A stretch of 64,000 bases of DNA. Origin: Callaeas wilsoni. Its lineage: Eukaryota > Chordata > Aves > Passeriformes > Callaeidae. The stretch covers positions 248,001 through 312,000 of the forward strand of contig VWPU01001227.1 of assembly GCA_013398955.1 (NCBI GenBank), in the 5' to 3' direction. The notes beneath the pieces were generated by a model. It was not told where the DNA came from. It saw only the letters and a program-made list of their open reading frames with translations, and searched no databases. Made by a program: the position numbers and the translations under genes. Below are positions 23,201 through 31,376 of the stretch, one piece after another (within the stretch, counting starts at the first letter, position 1; each line of letters begins with the position of its first letter).

Positions 23201-26200
23201 ATAAATACTGATGATGTACTTTATGTGTGTTTTCCACAGTGGAGGACATGTGTCTGGAGAAGAACTGCCACTTTGGAGATTGCCTAATTATATTAACCCC
23301 ACCCTATTTTAAGTGCAGCTGCAAGCCTCCCTACAAGAGACCCTCCTGCCGACGCGGTGAGCATTCTGCTGGGCACGAATTGTGGTGGGGATGGCACCAT
23401 GGCCAGTCTGCAGCGGGAAATCACCCACTGCAGAGGGTGATCCTGCCCTCGTCATGCTGCAGCTCCCATCCATGGGCCTGCCCAGTGATGAGTTACGCTT
23501 TATTTGCGGGGTGGTGGTTCAGTCACTGGTAAAACCTCCAGAGATACGCATTTTACAAGACTTCATGAGAACTCAAAGCCAACAGGCTGAGTGGCAGCTC
23601 TCCCCAGTTTCCACTGGGCATGTGAGTGCCTGTATAGTGTTTAGCACATTGACAAGGCTTTTCTGTGTTTTCTGCATTGACAGCATCCAAACAGTGCAGT
23701 CCAAACCCTTGCAAAAATGGAGGTACCTGCATACAGAACAGATACAGATCAAAATTCACCTGCGAGTGCCCTGAACCTTTCCGGGGGAGATTCTGCGAGA
23801 TCGGTATGTCACAGCCCCTCAGGGGGAGGGCTGAACCTCCAGGCAGCCAGGGGCTGGCTTCCCTCCACAGCCAGACTAACTGATGCTACTCCTGTAGCAT
23901 CCTGTGGTGACTTCTCACCACTGCTCCAAGAGCGGGACTACATCAGGGCACCAGCTCCTTGGAGAGAGGGTTGGAGGGAGAGGCTGACTTCTGCAGTCAC
24001 TGCTGGCAAAGGGGCTTGAAACAGTTCCCATCTTGGTGTTTTCTAAGCGCGCTTTGGAAAGGTCCCACTGGTACATAATAAGTGAGCACACATTTCACAG
24101 AGGTCACACGTCACAAAGGGAAGAAATGTCAGGTTTTCCTTAAACACTCAAAATCTGATGTAGTGAAGATGCCTGCCCAATTGCCTGTGACTCTCCAGGC
24201 TGAGGGGACTGCTTCTGATGACTGACACTTGAAGTCAGCCAAGCTAGCTGGTGGATAGATGTTGGGGCATTATTCTAATTTCTGGCCTGTGTACAATAAG
24301 AAACATGATTACTTGGCTCAGTAGGTTCTTCTGATCCTCCATAAAATGAATGTAGGACCAGGAGGGGAAGGAAGAGGAACCACTTTGAGCAAGGAGCAAC
24401 ACAAAAGTCAGTTTCATATGAGCATTGTCTTTCTACAGGACCAGATGATTGTTATGAAGAAGACTCCTCTACATACAGAGGAAGAGTGAACCAAGCAGAA
24501 AATGGCAGGACTTGCCTGCACTGGAATTCCCACCATCTCCTGGACCACCCTTTTAACGCCTTTATGAAGGATGCTGACTCATATGGCATTGGTGAACACA
24601 ACTTCTGCAGGTAATATTTTGAAGAAGCAGCTGTAGAGGTCTGTATCAAAGAGATCCCTGAGGACAAACTGCTCACGAATTTGAGAAACTGATGGTGTTA
24701 AGATCTCACATCTTTCTAGACACTGCCTGCCCATAAAACACCAGAATGTCAGAGATGCCTTCTCTAACTGTGCTGATGTGAGGCTTCCAGAAGTTGCCCT
24801 CTTTGCTTTGAACCAGTCCCACATTTTTCTTATGGCTAAGATAGGTATGAGAATAGTAACATGGCAGTATGGTATGCCTCACTCAGGCATCTTCTTTGTC
24901 AAATCTTATGAAATATTATCTTTGGAAGTTCATCTCCTATATGGGAGCATGCAGCTGCTCCCTAAGAATCCTCAGCTCCTTCAGTGGTTTCATGGAGATT
25001 TCCCCATTCCTGCTGGCTGATTCTCTCAACTGCTCCCTTCAGGAACCCTGATGAGGATGAAAAACCCTGGTGCTATGTCAGAAAAAATAAGGAAGTGGAT
25101 TGGGAATATTGTGATGTTTCACCCTGCTCAGGTAAAGAATTAAAAGCAAGTGACTTGGCAACATGTAGGTGATCTAGAGCAGCAGGTGACTCCCTGTTGT
25201 TTAACTCTTCCAGTCTGATGTTATCTCTGCATTATACCTCTGCTGTCTCTTACAATGCAGCTGAAGAGACCCCAACAGAACCCCCAACAGAACCCCCTGA
25301 AACATTCCAAACATGTGGACAACCAGAAGTCCGTAGGACACTCAAGCGGATCTATGGTGGATCCAAGGCTACGGCTGGAAAACATCCCTGGATGGCATCT
25401 CTGCAGAGACAGACTCCAAATGGGAATGAACATTTCTGTGGTGGAGTGCTAATTAAATCGTGCTGGGTTCTTACCGCTGCACACTGCCTTGAGTAGGTCC
25501 ATGTCCTATGATTAGGGTAGATAAATGTATAAAATTCAGGATGGTTAGTAAAGGCAGCTTAGTATCCAAATTATTTGCAATCAAAATGATGGCTGGGAGT
25601 CAAATTGAAAGGAAAACATATATGTGCACAGAAAAAAAAATGAATGCATACATAAAAATGTTTATATACTTGAAAATGGTGCTTGCTGAAATAACAAACT
25701 TAGGCAGGCCGCACTCAAAAAAAAGAGCTAAAAAGTTATGTGAGAGGAAAAAAGGAGGAAAGTAGCAAGACTTTGCGATGTGTAAAAGAAGAACTCTATG
25801 AAAAACTCAGGGGATATTGGGATGCCATAAGCAACATCACATATTACATCAGAATTAAGTTCTTCAAAACAGTCAAAATATGTACTTAGCTTTAATTTTT
25901 TTCTGTGTCAGCTAGCTTAGAATATTACATTTCCTCCAACATTTGTATTAAATTTGTTGGAAACCACCACCCTAGGAAACAGGTAAATTACCCACTGGAA
26001 ATCATTCCAACAGAGACTTTTAAAAGTGCTCAGACAACAGCAAGCAACTATACTGCCATGGCTACATGAGCTGCCACTTGTCATCACTGCCACAGTAATA
26101 GACTGTGTGCACACTGCTACTCTGCCCTAAAATGCAAAGAAAATCATGTACATGTAACTTTAAATCACTTTAGTTCATGATTGCAACAAGTTAAGAGCCC

Positions 26201-29200
26201 ATGTATTTTCCAACACCACTCTTTCCTATCTAAGCCATCCTACAATGATTTTAGGAAATCTTCTGGCCAAGCTTTACAATAGGAAGAAATATCTTGACTT
26301 CTTCATACTAAAAGCGCAGGTTTTCACCACCACTGATAGAAAATGTCTATCTATGCATAAAAATTACTTTTTTTTCTTTTTTTTCCCCAGAAACCCAGAA
26401 ACAAAGATCCAAGTAGCCCTTGGAAAGCAAAACCTCAAGAAGAAAGAGGATCATGAGCAAGTATTTGATGCAGTGCAAATAATTTTACATGGCAAATACA
26501 GAGAGAAGGGTGGTGTCCTCTACAATGATATTGGTAAACCCTTTATTTGATACTCACATGGCTCACCTCCAACCTTTGTTGTTTGAAGTGCCTCTCTCCC
26601 ACTAAAGTCAGTGTAAAATCCTCATTGGGACTATGCTCTGGAAATAATCAGGCCAAATCATGATCTAGACCCATTTGAATCTTGGGATATAAATTGCGAT
26701 GGGCGGGCAGGAGTCACTGTGTAGGAGGAGCCAAACAATGGGAACAGGTCCAGCACAGGGGTGCAAATGGAATTTTGGGTTTATACAGCTTGGCATGGGG
26801 TTGTATCACACACTGCTAACAATGGTTGGGGATCAAAATTAGCTCCAAATGCTTTTCGTTATTGTTTATCTCCTCTCCAGCACTACTTAAACTGCAGCCT
26901 GTTGACGGTTACTGCGCAGTGGAAACAAAGTATGTGAAAATAGCATGTGTCCCTGACTTCTTCCTTCCAGTTGGGACCTCCTGCTTCATTTCTGGATGGG
27001 GCCAGACAGAGACAGGTACTTGTGGGCTAACTGGATTTTGGTGGGTACTCCAGTGGCGAGGTGGGCTGGTACTTTCTGTAGCAATTGCCAGACCTAGGCA
27101 CTAGAGAAACCAAGCCATGGAATTCAAAAATAAAGTCAGCTAAAACATGCCATGCAAATTACTCCTTAGCAGAAATCTCCAGCTGCTAAATCAACCAAAC
27201 CTGTCAGAGTTCAGATAAAATGCCTGATGCATTTTTTTGCCTGCCATCTGACTCACCATGTCAGAGTTTCATCTGAAGCCAGCTGCAGAAGCAAGGAAGT
27301 ACCAAGAGAGGCTATTGTATAGCTTGTGTGTTTCAAGACAAGACCAAGAAAGACAGGAATTGTCACATAGTTTTCCAGCCCATTGGGTCAGATAAAGCTT
27401 TTCGGAAGCAGCATCTGGACCTTCAGATGTACTGAAAAATAAAAAAAAAATCCCAAGCTTTTCAAGTTCCACCAGATCGATCCGAAAACCTTTCTTGCCC
27501 ACAGTAAATCCTAAGGGGAGAAATTATTATACATTATAAGAGAAAATGGCAATTTTCTGGAAAATGCATTTCCTCGTGTTCTGATTGATGTGTTGCTGGA
27601 AAGCAGCAGAAGGAAAACGTGTCACTGAGGCTGCAGTAGGTGTCCTAGTGCTTTGTGACTGATACAGCCTGACATGATACATAGGACCAAATTCTCCCTT
27701 CTGATGTAACTCACATTGAAGTCCACAAGAGACAAGTGTGTTCGTTTGATCAGAATGCACCAACAGAATTTAATGGACATTTTTTTAAAGTTCCAAATAA
27801 AAAATCTCCCTTAAAAAGGGTAAGGGGGATTTTATGGGTTTTTTTCCCCGAGCAAAGAATACCAAATACCCTGTACATGTTCAAACTAGATGGCTCTTTC
27901 TTTGGCCAGAGCTATTATTAGCATTTCAGGAAATCACTGCAGAAATTGAATATTTCCTGAAACTCAAGCAGAACCAAACTTATAAACCATCTTTAATTAT
28001 CTACAGATGTAGTACTTTGAAACTCTGGCTATTGCCTTTAGATGTCAAGTTATGTCTTTAGATTCCCTGTAATTAATCATTGCCCTTAAATATTGTATGA
28101 TTTTCAGTTTTCATCTGTTTCATTAGCTTGCATGTTAGAGCATCTAATAGGACCAGTCTGAGAAGTGCTGAGCAGCTTTAAGTCCCATGGGGACCTCTGG
28201 GAGCTGCAGACAACCAGCACCTTGGAAAAGCAGGATTTCACAGAGAAAGCTGATTGGAACCAAATTCTGAATACCTGACTTCGCTTGTATTCAGGCAACA
28301 ACTCAGTGTCCTGAGTGAAACTTCAGGCTCCAACTCATTGGAAACTTATCCTTTCAGCCAGATAGTTCTTTTCTTCCCAGGCTAGCTTGAGCATCCCCCC
28401 TGCTCTTCCCCCATCCCATTTATATGGCAAGCAAGATCATGTTTTGAATAAAGACGACATGTAAAAGACAACATGGGAGGAAAGTGACTCCATTCTTTTG
28501 GTCCATATCCCATAGATGAACAATCCCATCAGCTGTTAGATGCCAATGTCAAGCTGATTTCGCAGAGGAAATGCAATGAACCCAAACTACATGATAACAC
28601 ACTGGATGATAGCATGTTTTGTGCAGGAAAACTTCGGAAACCCGGGATCGATTCTTGTGAGGTCTGTTGCTTTTTCTGTATTTGAACACAAAATTTTCGT
28701 GTAGAGAGTCAGGCTGTGCAGAGCTTTGGCAGCATGCTGCATATGTATCTGTTCTCACATCAGTGTATTTCGACAGCCTTTCTGCAGCACACTTTGAGTT
28801 GTACATCCTCAGAGCTAATATTGCCACTGTCGCCTACAGGCAGATCTATGGAATCAAGAGACCAGCCTGGAAAGCTTGGCTTCTGAGGCAGTTTGTCATA
28901 ATAACCTGAAAACTTGCTCTTTTTTGCCTCAGTTTTGTTATGGCCTCTACTTTGAGTGCCAATTCTAATCTGATATTCACTATCAGAGCTAAGACTTGCA
29001 GGGAGTCAGTATTGATGCTCCTTTTCATTCCAGCTACTACAAGTGTGAACCAAGTTCATATTTATACCATTGAAAGGTAGGGAACATTTTGAACAACACT
29101 TCCTAAGGTGTAAATTACCACTGTAAAGCATATTTTGCAATAGAAATCAGAAATAAAACAAAAAAAAATGAGACCAACCAACTCAGAATAAGGCTATTTT

Positions 29201-29711
29201 GAGGAGTATGAGACAGCTTCAGTTTTTGTTTGTGAGAGATCACATCTTTATCTTTCTGAGTTCACGTTCTGAATTCTTGGTACTTTCATGTCTGTGGAAT
29301 TTCATGTGAACTTGTCAGATTTATGTCACAGACTGGAAAAAAATGAAAACTTACATCCAGAAAGTCTGGTATCACTTGACCTGGTCATAGAACTGCAAGT
29401 CTACTCTACTGATGGTACATTTGATAGGAAAAAAACATCATTACAGCTTCAAAGTTTTGTGATGAGAGAGAAGCATTCTGATTTTGGTTACTATTTTGCT
29501 TCACGCTTTGAACATGTGTGCTTTCCTTCATCAGGGAGACTCTGGAGGCCCAGTGACTTGTGTAGAAAACGGCTCCTACTACGTATATGGCCTTGTGAGC
29601 TGGGGTGATGGGTGTGGGTTAAAAAACAAGCCAGGAGTTTATACCCAGGTGACAAAATTCGCCAGTTGGATCAAAGCTGTAATTCAGTCTTCTTTGAGGC
29701 CACATCATTAG
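8164..29711 (+). CDS. HABP2: HABP2, hyaluronan-binding protein 2 / factor VII-activating protease (spliced gene, whole span)
   Basis: This is a secreted S1-family serine protease zymogen of plasma. The family is known to bind hyaluronan and other polyanions, to autoactivate, and to process factor VII and pro-urokinase. Eleven exons from 21498 to 29711 encode about 522 residues: an acidic Tyr-rich segment, EGF1, EGF2 and EGF3 (six Cys each), one kringle (six Cys), a Pro/Thr/Glu linker, an Arg-Ile activation site in LKRIYGG (25347-25352), and a protease domain. The triad is His57 (25482-25484), Asp102 (26527-26529) and Ser195 (29541-29543), with Asp189 (28650-28652) giving trypsin-like specificity. 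All introns are GT-AG and phases chain without a break. Adding the candidate 23-residue signal exon at 8164-8232 and an unlocated short exon 2 would bring the length close to the human 560 residues. Identity is secure; the 5' end is tentative. The EGF3-kringle-RIYGG order separates it from tPA, uPA, HGFA and factor XII. Confidence 0.93.
8509..8740 (-). mobile_element. CR1 LINE 3' fragment
   Basis: The plus strand reads as the complement of the avian CR1 3' end: a tcacagaatgatttgggttg start, then a segment equivalent to 'ttccaaccccctgccatgggcagggacatttccactagaccaggtt', then the 'ggcaacctgtgccagtgactcaccaccctc' block, ending in a 'tttcttccttat' stretch. The element is therefore on the minus strand with its 3' terminus at about 8509. 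It is roughly 230 bp, 5'-truncated and diverged, as is normal for CR1. Two spurious plus-strand open frames (8422-8625 and 8528-8737) cover it. Confidence 0.88.
12671..12687. repeat. TG dinucleotide microsatellite
   Basis: A run of eight TG units followed by TATA, in the large HABP2 intron. It is short and may be length-polymorphic. Confidence 0.85.
13363..13407. repeat. Poly-T / T-rich low-complexity tract
   Basis: About 45 bases almost entirely T with a few C. It ends in a 'tttgtag' that resembles a splice acceptor, but no coding exon with a donor follows, so it is treated as low-complexity sequence and not as an exon boundary. Confidence 0.8.
13742..13880. repeat. GC-rich minisatellite, 14-16 bp unit
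   Basis: Nine to ten near-identical copies of gcactgcccctgccc stand in tandem. The first two copies are 14 bp, the third is 16 bp, and the rest are 15 bp. Because 15 is a multiple of three, frames through it stay open on both strands and give Ala/Gly/Arg-rich repeats (AGAVRAG-like on the minus strand, CPCPHC- or APARTAP-like on the plus strand). These are artefacts of the repeat and not proteins. It sits in a GC-rich, CpG-containing patch (about 13600-14040) that stands out from the AT-rich surroundings. Confidence 0.9.
14664..14735 (+). repeat. MIR-like ancient SINE fragment
   Basis: The string ttacagctggggaaactgag with its flanks closely resembles the MIR core 'ttacagatgaggaaactgaggcacag'. 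It is followed by a diverged stretch that can be aligned by eye to the 'acttgcccaaggtcac' portion. MIR elements are old amniote SINEs. The right boundary is approximate. Confidence 0.6.
20690..21310. other. GC-rich patch just upstream of the first secure HABP2 exon
   Basis: GC content is visibly higher here than in the flanking DNA, with some CpGs near 20760-20800. Frames up to 195 codons (20720-21307, plus) are open, but overlapping frames on the other strand are open too and the translations are Pro/Ser/Ala/Cys-rich without domain features. It could be a local GC island, an old insertion or an alternative promoter region. No evidence allows a choice. Confidence 0.35.
21498..21626 (+). CDS. 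HABP2: HABP2 exon, acidic tyrosine-rich N-terminal segment
   Basis: 129 bp, phase 1 in and phase 1 out, flanked by ccctgcag and gtacct. It encodes 43 residues that begin [17 protein letters not shown] and continue to a WEEVNWF motif before EGF1. Nine of the first twelve residues are Asp, Glu or Tyr plus neighbouring acids, which matches the known sulfotyrosine-type composition of secreted proteins. The corresponding mammalian segment is also acidic and Tyr-rich but aligns poorly, so this region evolves fast. This is the most upstream secure exon. Confidence 0.88.
22712..22819 (+). CDS. HABP2: HABP2 exon, EGF-like domain 1
   Basis: 108 bp, phase 1-1, acceptor cctctgcag and donor gtaatg. It encodes a complete six-cysteine EGF module: [13 protein letters not shown], then FSCHCPEP, then a final GGTTC. 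There is no N-terminal Asp-x-Asp calcium signature, so it is probably not calcium-binding. Confidence 0.93.
23240..23356 (+). CDS. HABP2: HABP2 exon, EGF-like domain 2
   Basis: 117 bp, phase 1-1, acceptor ttttccacag and donor gtgagc. Six cysteines are present in [16 protein letters not shown] and RPSC. The loop ILTPPYF corresponds in position to the known mammalian 'QSPPYY' loop, a HABP2 feature. Confidence 0.92.
23684..23803 (+). CDS. HABP2: HABP2 exon, EGF-like domain 3 (basic, polyanion-binding)
   Basis: 120 bp, phase 1-1, acceptor cattgacag and donor gtatgt. Six cysteines are in [17 protein letters not shown] and GRFC. The basic loop NRYRSKF, plus FRGRF near the end, fits the positively charged EGF3 surface that in the human protein is known to bind heparin, hyaluronan and nucleic acids and to promote autoactivation. 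Confidence 0.93.
24439..24610 (+). CDS. HABP2: HABP2 exon, kringle first half
   Basis: 172 bp, phase 1 in and phase 2 out, acceptor tttctacag and donor gtaata. It encodes the first three kringle cysteines (DDCYEED, RTCLHWN, HNFCR) and the typical tail GIGEHNFCR. The RGRVN segment follows the first Cys as in other kringles. The intron at the FCR|NP boundary is the standard kringle-splitting position of the plasminogen-activator family. Confidence 0.93.
25043..25131 (+). CDS. HABP2: HABP2 exon, kringle second half
   Basis: 89 bp, phase 2 in and phase 1 out, acceptor cccttcag and donor gtaaag. It encodes [12 protein letters not shown] followed by [10 protein letters not shown], supplying kringle cysteines 4 to 6 and the PWCY signature. 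Asp/Glu at the usual lysine-binding positions are partly present (DEDEK), but whether lysine is bound cannot be judged here. Confidence 0.93.
25261..25492 (+). CDS. HABP2: HABP2 exon, linker, activation site and catalytic His57
   Basis: 232 bp, phase 1 in and phase 2 out. The acceptor is acaatgcag; the donor is gtaggt, so the final codon Glu is split. It encodes a short [12 protein letters not shown] linker with a tandem 12-bp duplication, a Cys (QTCGQ) expected to disulphide-link heavy and light chains, the activation site LKR|IYGG, and the start of the protease with FCGGVLI and TAAHC (His57). The sequence [10 protein letters not shown] follows the new N-terminus as in known HABP2 proteins. 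Confidence 0.93.
26391..26533 (+). CDS. HABP2: HABP2 exon, protease middle with catalytic Asp102
   Basis: 143 bp, phase 2 in and phase 1 out. A long T-rich tract precedes the acceptor ttttccccag; the donor is gtaaac. It encodes [16 protein letters not shown] and ends at YNDI, where the Asp is the triad Asp102; the Ala of DIALL is completed in the next exon. Confidence 0.93.
26596..26670 (+). repeat. Ancient interspersed repeat fragment ('actaaagtcagtg ... ggccaaatc' type)
   Basis: It contains actaaagtcagtgtaaaatc and atcaggccaaatcatgatc, which resemble the '..gaagtcaatggg..ggatcaggccc..' phrases recurrent in old sauropsid repeats. Similar phrases occur at 27684, 38470, 59478 and 63520 in this window. 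The family was not identified. Confidence 0.4.
26881..27015 (+). CDS. HABP2: HABP2 exon, protease segment with ALLKL and SGWG
   Basis: 135 bp, phase 1-1, acceptor tctcctctccag and donor gtactt. It encodes [20 protein letters not shown] and the ISGWG motif typical of S1 proteases. The PVDGYCA segment closely resembles the HABP2-specific 'PVDGHCA'. Confidence 0.93.
27684..27728 (+). repeat. Ancient interspersed repeat fragment
   Basis: The stretch ggaccaaattctcccttctg followed by tgtaactcacattgaagtcc is typical of a widespread, diverged amniote repeat ('ggccaaattct..gtaactccattgaagtcaa'). It lies in the HABP2 intron at 27016-28515. Confidence 0.5.
28516..28661 (+). CDS. HABP2: HABP2 exon, protease segment with Asp189
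   Basis: 146 bp, phase 1 in and phase 0 out, acceptor cccatag. It encodes LLDANVKLI, then DDSMFCAGK, then GIDSCE. The Asp of DSC is the S1-pocket Asp189. The last codon is gag, so position 192 (chymotrypsin numbering) is Glu, where the human enzyme, from memory, has Gln. The donor gtctgt is weaker than consensus. The preceding intron is about 1.5 kb. Confidence 0.9.
29535..29711 (+). CDS. HABP2: HABP2 last coding exon, catalytic Ser195 and C-terminus
   Basis: 177 bp including the TAG stop at 29709-29711, phase 0 in, acceptor ttcatcag. It encodes GDSGGPVTC (Ser195), [14 protein letters not shown] and [11 protein letters not shown], then a C-terminal helix ending SSLRPHH. Gly216 and Gly226 are both kept, so the S1 pocket is open and trypsin-like. 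The tail after the helix differs from mammals, as is common. Confidence 0.94.
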   Translation, partial: GDSGGPVTCVENGSYYVYGLVSWGDGCGLKNKPGVYTQVTKFASWIKAVIQSSLRPHH

Positions 29712-29945
29712 GAGAGACCTTTGGAATGACAAATGGTAAGATTGAGAGTTTTACTATATTTATTAATTCCCTAAATGCCTCCTCTTTGACCAAAAATATT
29801 ACTGATATTTTCTCGTGGCCTACATGGGGTATCCTTCATCACCATCTTGAAAATAGCTTTAAGAGTGTTAGTAAGAATGTCAGTGACAGTTTTTCTGTTG
29901 TGGGCTTTGAAATAAGCCCACATTTTGTAGCTAAACAGATCAGAA

Positions 29946-29951
29946 AATAAA
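29946..29951 (+). promoter_or_regulatory. Candidate HABP2 poly(A) signal AATAAA
   Basis: AATAAA lies 235 bp after the HABP2 stop codon on the plus strand. It is the first canonical hexamer after the stop. The downstream GU-rich element was not clearly resolved. Confidence 0.5.
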
Positions 29952-30974
29952 GCAACTCCATTTCTTCCCCAAACAAATCAAAGGCCCTGATATGTTTCCA
30001 GGTGTGCTTTTCAAGCCATGAAAATTCTCCCAGCTCAGCTGCTGCCAGACATTTCCTCTTCCCCTCATGCTCCTGGCTAAGGTGTGTTTTTTCTGCACTC
30101 ATTGGACCCTGGCACCTCAAAGCTATCAGTGTGTGCTCTTAAAGCCAGTGCCATTTTTCACATACTTAAGAATCACCATGTGGCTGAGTTTGCAAGATTG
30201 GAGCCATTGGAGTTTCCTGAGGAGGGAGGATCAGGCAGGAAAATTATTTTTAAAAGCACTTCTGTGGATAAATGACTACAAATTTCATTAGTGATGCATT
30301 TCAGATTGAAAAACCAAACAAACATTCAGTACTAGAATTATCCACTTCTTTCCTGTCTAGAGGATAATTACTTGTTGTGCTTCAGATCTATAATGGTTTA
30401 TATGTGCTTAACCAGTGAAACCTAGTAGTAACAAATGCAATTAAAAAAATCTGTCTAAAGCCACTGGATAATTTGGGGGTTCTCATAAGATGTACCTGTC
30501 AAATTGTGTAACTTTTGCCCAATGACTCTGCACAGGAATTTGAAAAACAAGGGATTGGTATCAAATCAGGATATAAAGAATAGACTTGTTTGTGAAGAGT
30601 CAATTCCTTAAAATAGTAATGTCACTCTCAGTTAAATTCCAGAGTTTACAACCTTCTCTAAGCAGCTACCTAATCTGTCAATAGCTACCCCTACTGCAAA
30701 GAGTAATTCTGGTTTTTTACTTTGGAAGGTTTGAAAAAAACTGAAGAACCAATAGTGATCTGAATACATCCTCATAGTCTAGAGCAGATTCCCTGATGTC
30801 TGCTAGAAGATCTGCTTTTGGCTAGTCAGTGATAACTGCTCCCACTGGCCTTTGGCTCATTCAGCTCTTAAACCACCAGAATCATGCTTTTGTACTCTCT
30901 TAGGTCAATGGTGCCAATAATCCAGGAACATAAAAATCTCCAAAAATTACAAACATGGAGTAAGAGTCACCTGA

Positions 30975-30980
30975 TTTATT
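30975..30980 (-). promoter_or_regulatory. Candidate NRAP poly(A) signal (AATAAA on the minus strand)
   Basis: TTTATT on the plus strand is AATAAA on the minus strand, about 295 bp past the NRAP stop codon. No earlier minus-strand canonical hexamer was seen in the 3' UTR. Confidence 0.45.
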
Positions 30981-31274
30981 CATTACAAATTATTTCATAT
31001 TCTACCATCCGTGGTACAAAGCTGAGCCTGCCAGTCATCTAATACTAATTTCATTTACAGCTTTAAATAAATAGCAGAATCTGTAATACATTCAATGATA
31101 AATCACAAAGTATCCACACAAAAATAAAATGATCAGTTATAAATTGCAATGTTTTGGTTGCTTTTTAAAACAAAAATTCTTAAATGCCATCTATTGTGTT
31201 TCCCACAAAACTGGAAAAGCTACAGGAATTGCAGGACAAGATGAAAATCTATTTGTGTTATGTCATGTTTCTGT

Positions 31275-31376
31275 TTACTTCTGATAGAGCTGCATTTGCC
31301 TTCTCTTGACTTGCAGAATTTCTGAAGCATCAGGGTTGACTCCAACTTGCTGAGATCCTTCAGTCTCCAACTGGTC
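31275..31376 (-). CDS. NRAP: NRAP last coding exon, C-terminal tail
   Basis: 102 bp, phase 0 in, acceptor gattttacag. It encodes 33 residues (DQLETEGSQQVGVNPDAS, then a basic end VKRRQMQLYQK) and TAA. It is not a nebulin module. There is no SH3 domain, as expected for NRAP and unlike nebulin, nebulette or LASP. The basic C-terminus follows the known pattern for NRAP as I recall it. Confidence 0.85.
   Translation of the reverse strand, partial: DQLETEGSQQVGVNPDASEILQVKRRQMQLYQK

Larger units (their letters stand above)
21627..29534 (+). other. HABP2 introns between the secure exons
   Basis: Ten introns of about 0.1 to 1.5 kb, all GT-AG. The longest lie after the EGF-encoding first secure exon (21627-22711) and within the protease part (27016-28515). 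Two of them hold fragments of an old interspersed repeat (26596-26670 and 27684-27728). The frames longer than 100 codons here (for example 22041-22391 minus and 22303-22668 plus) run across intron sequence and have no domain features. No nested gene was seen. Confidence 0.7.
29712..31274. other. Convergent 3' region between HABP2 and NRAP
   Basis: The two stop codons are 1,563 bp apart and the genes point toward each other. The segment should hold the HABP2 3' UTR on the left and the NRAP 3' UTR on the right. It is AT-rich and shows no further exon. Candidate poly(A) signals are annotated separately. With those sites the transcripts would end about 1 kb apart and would not overlap. Confidence 0.7.
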
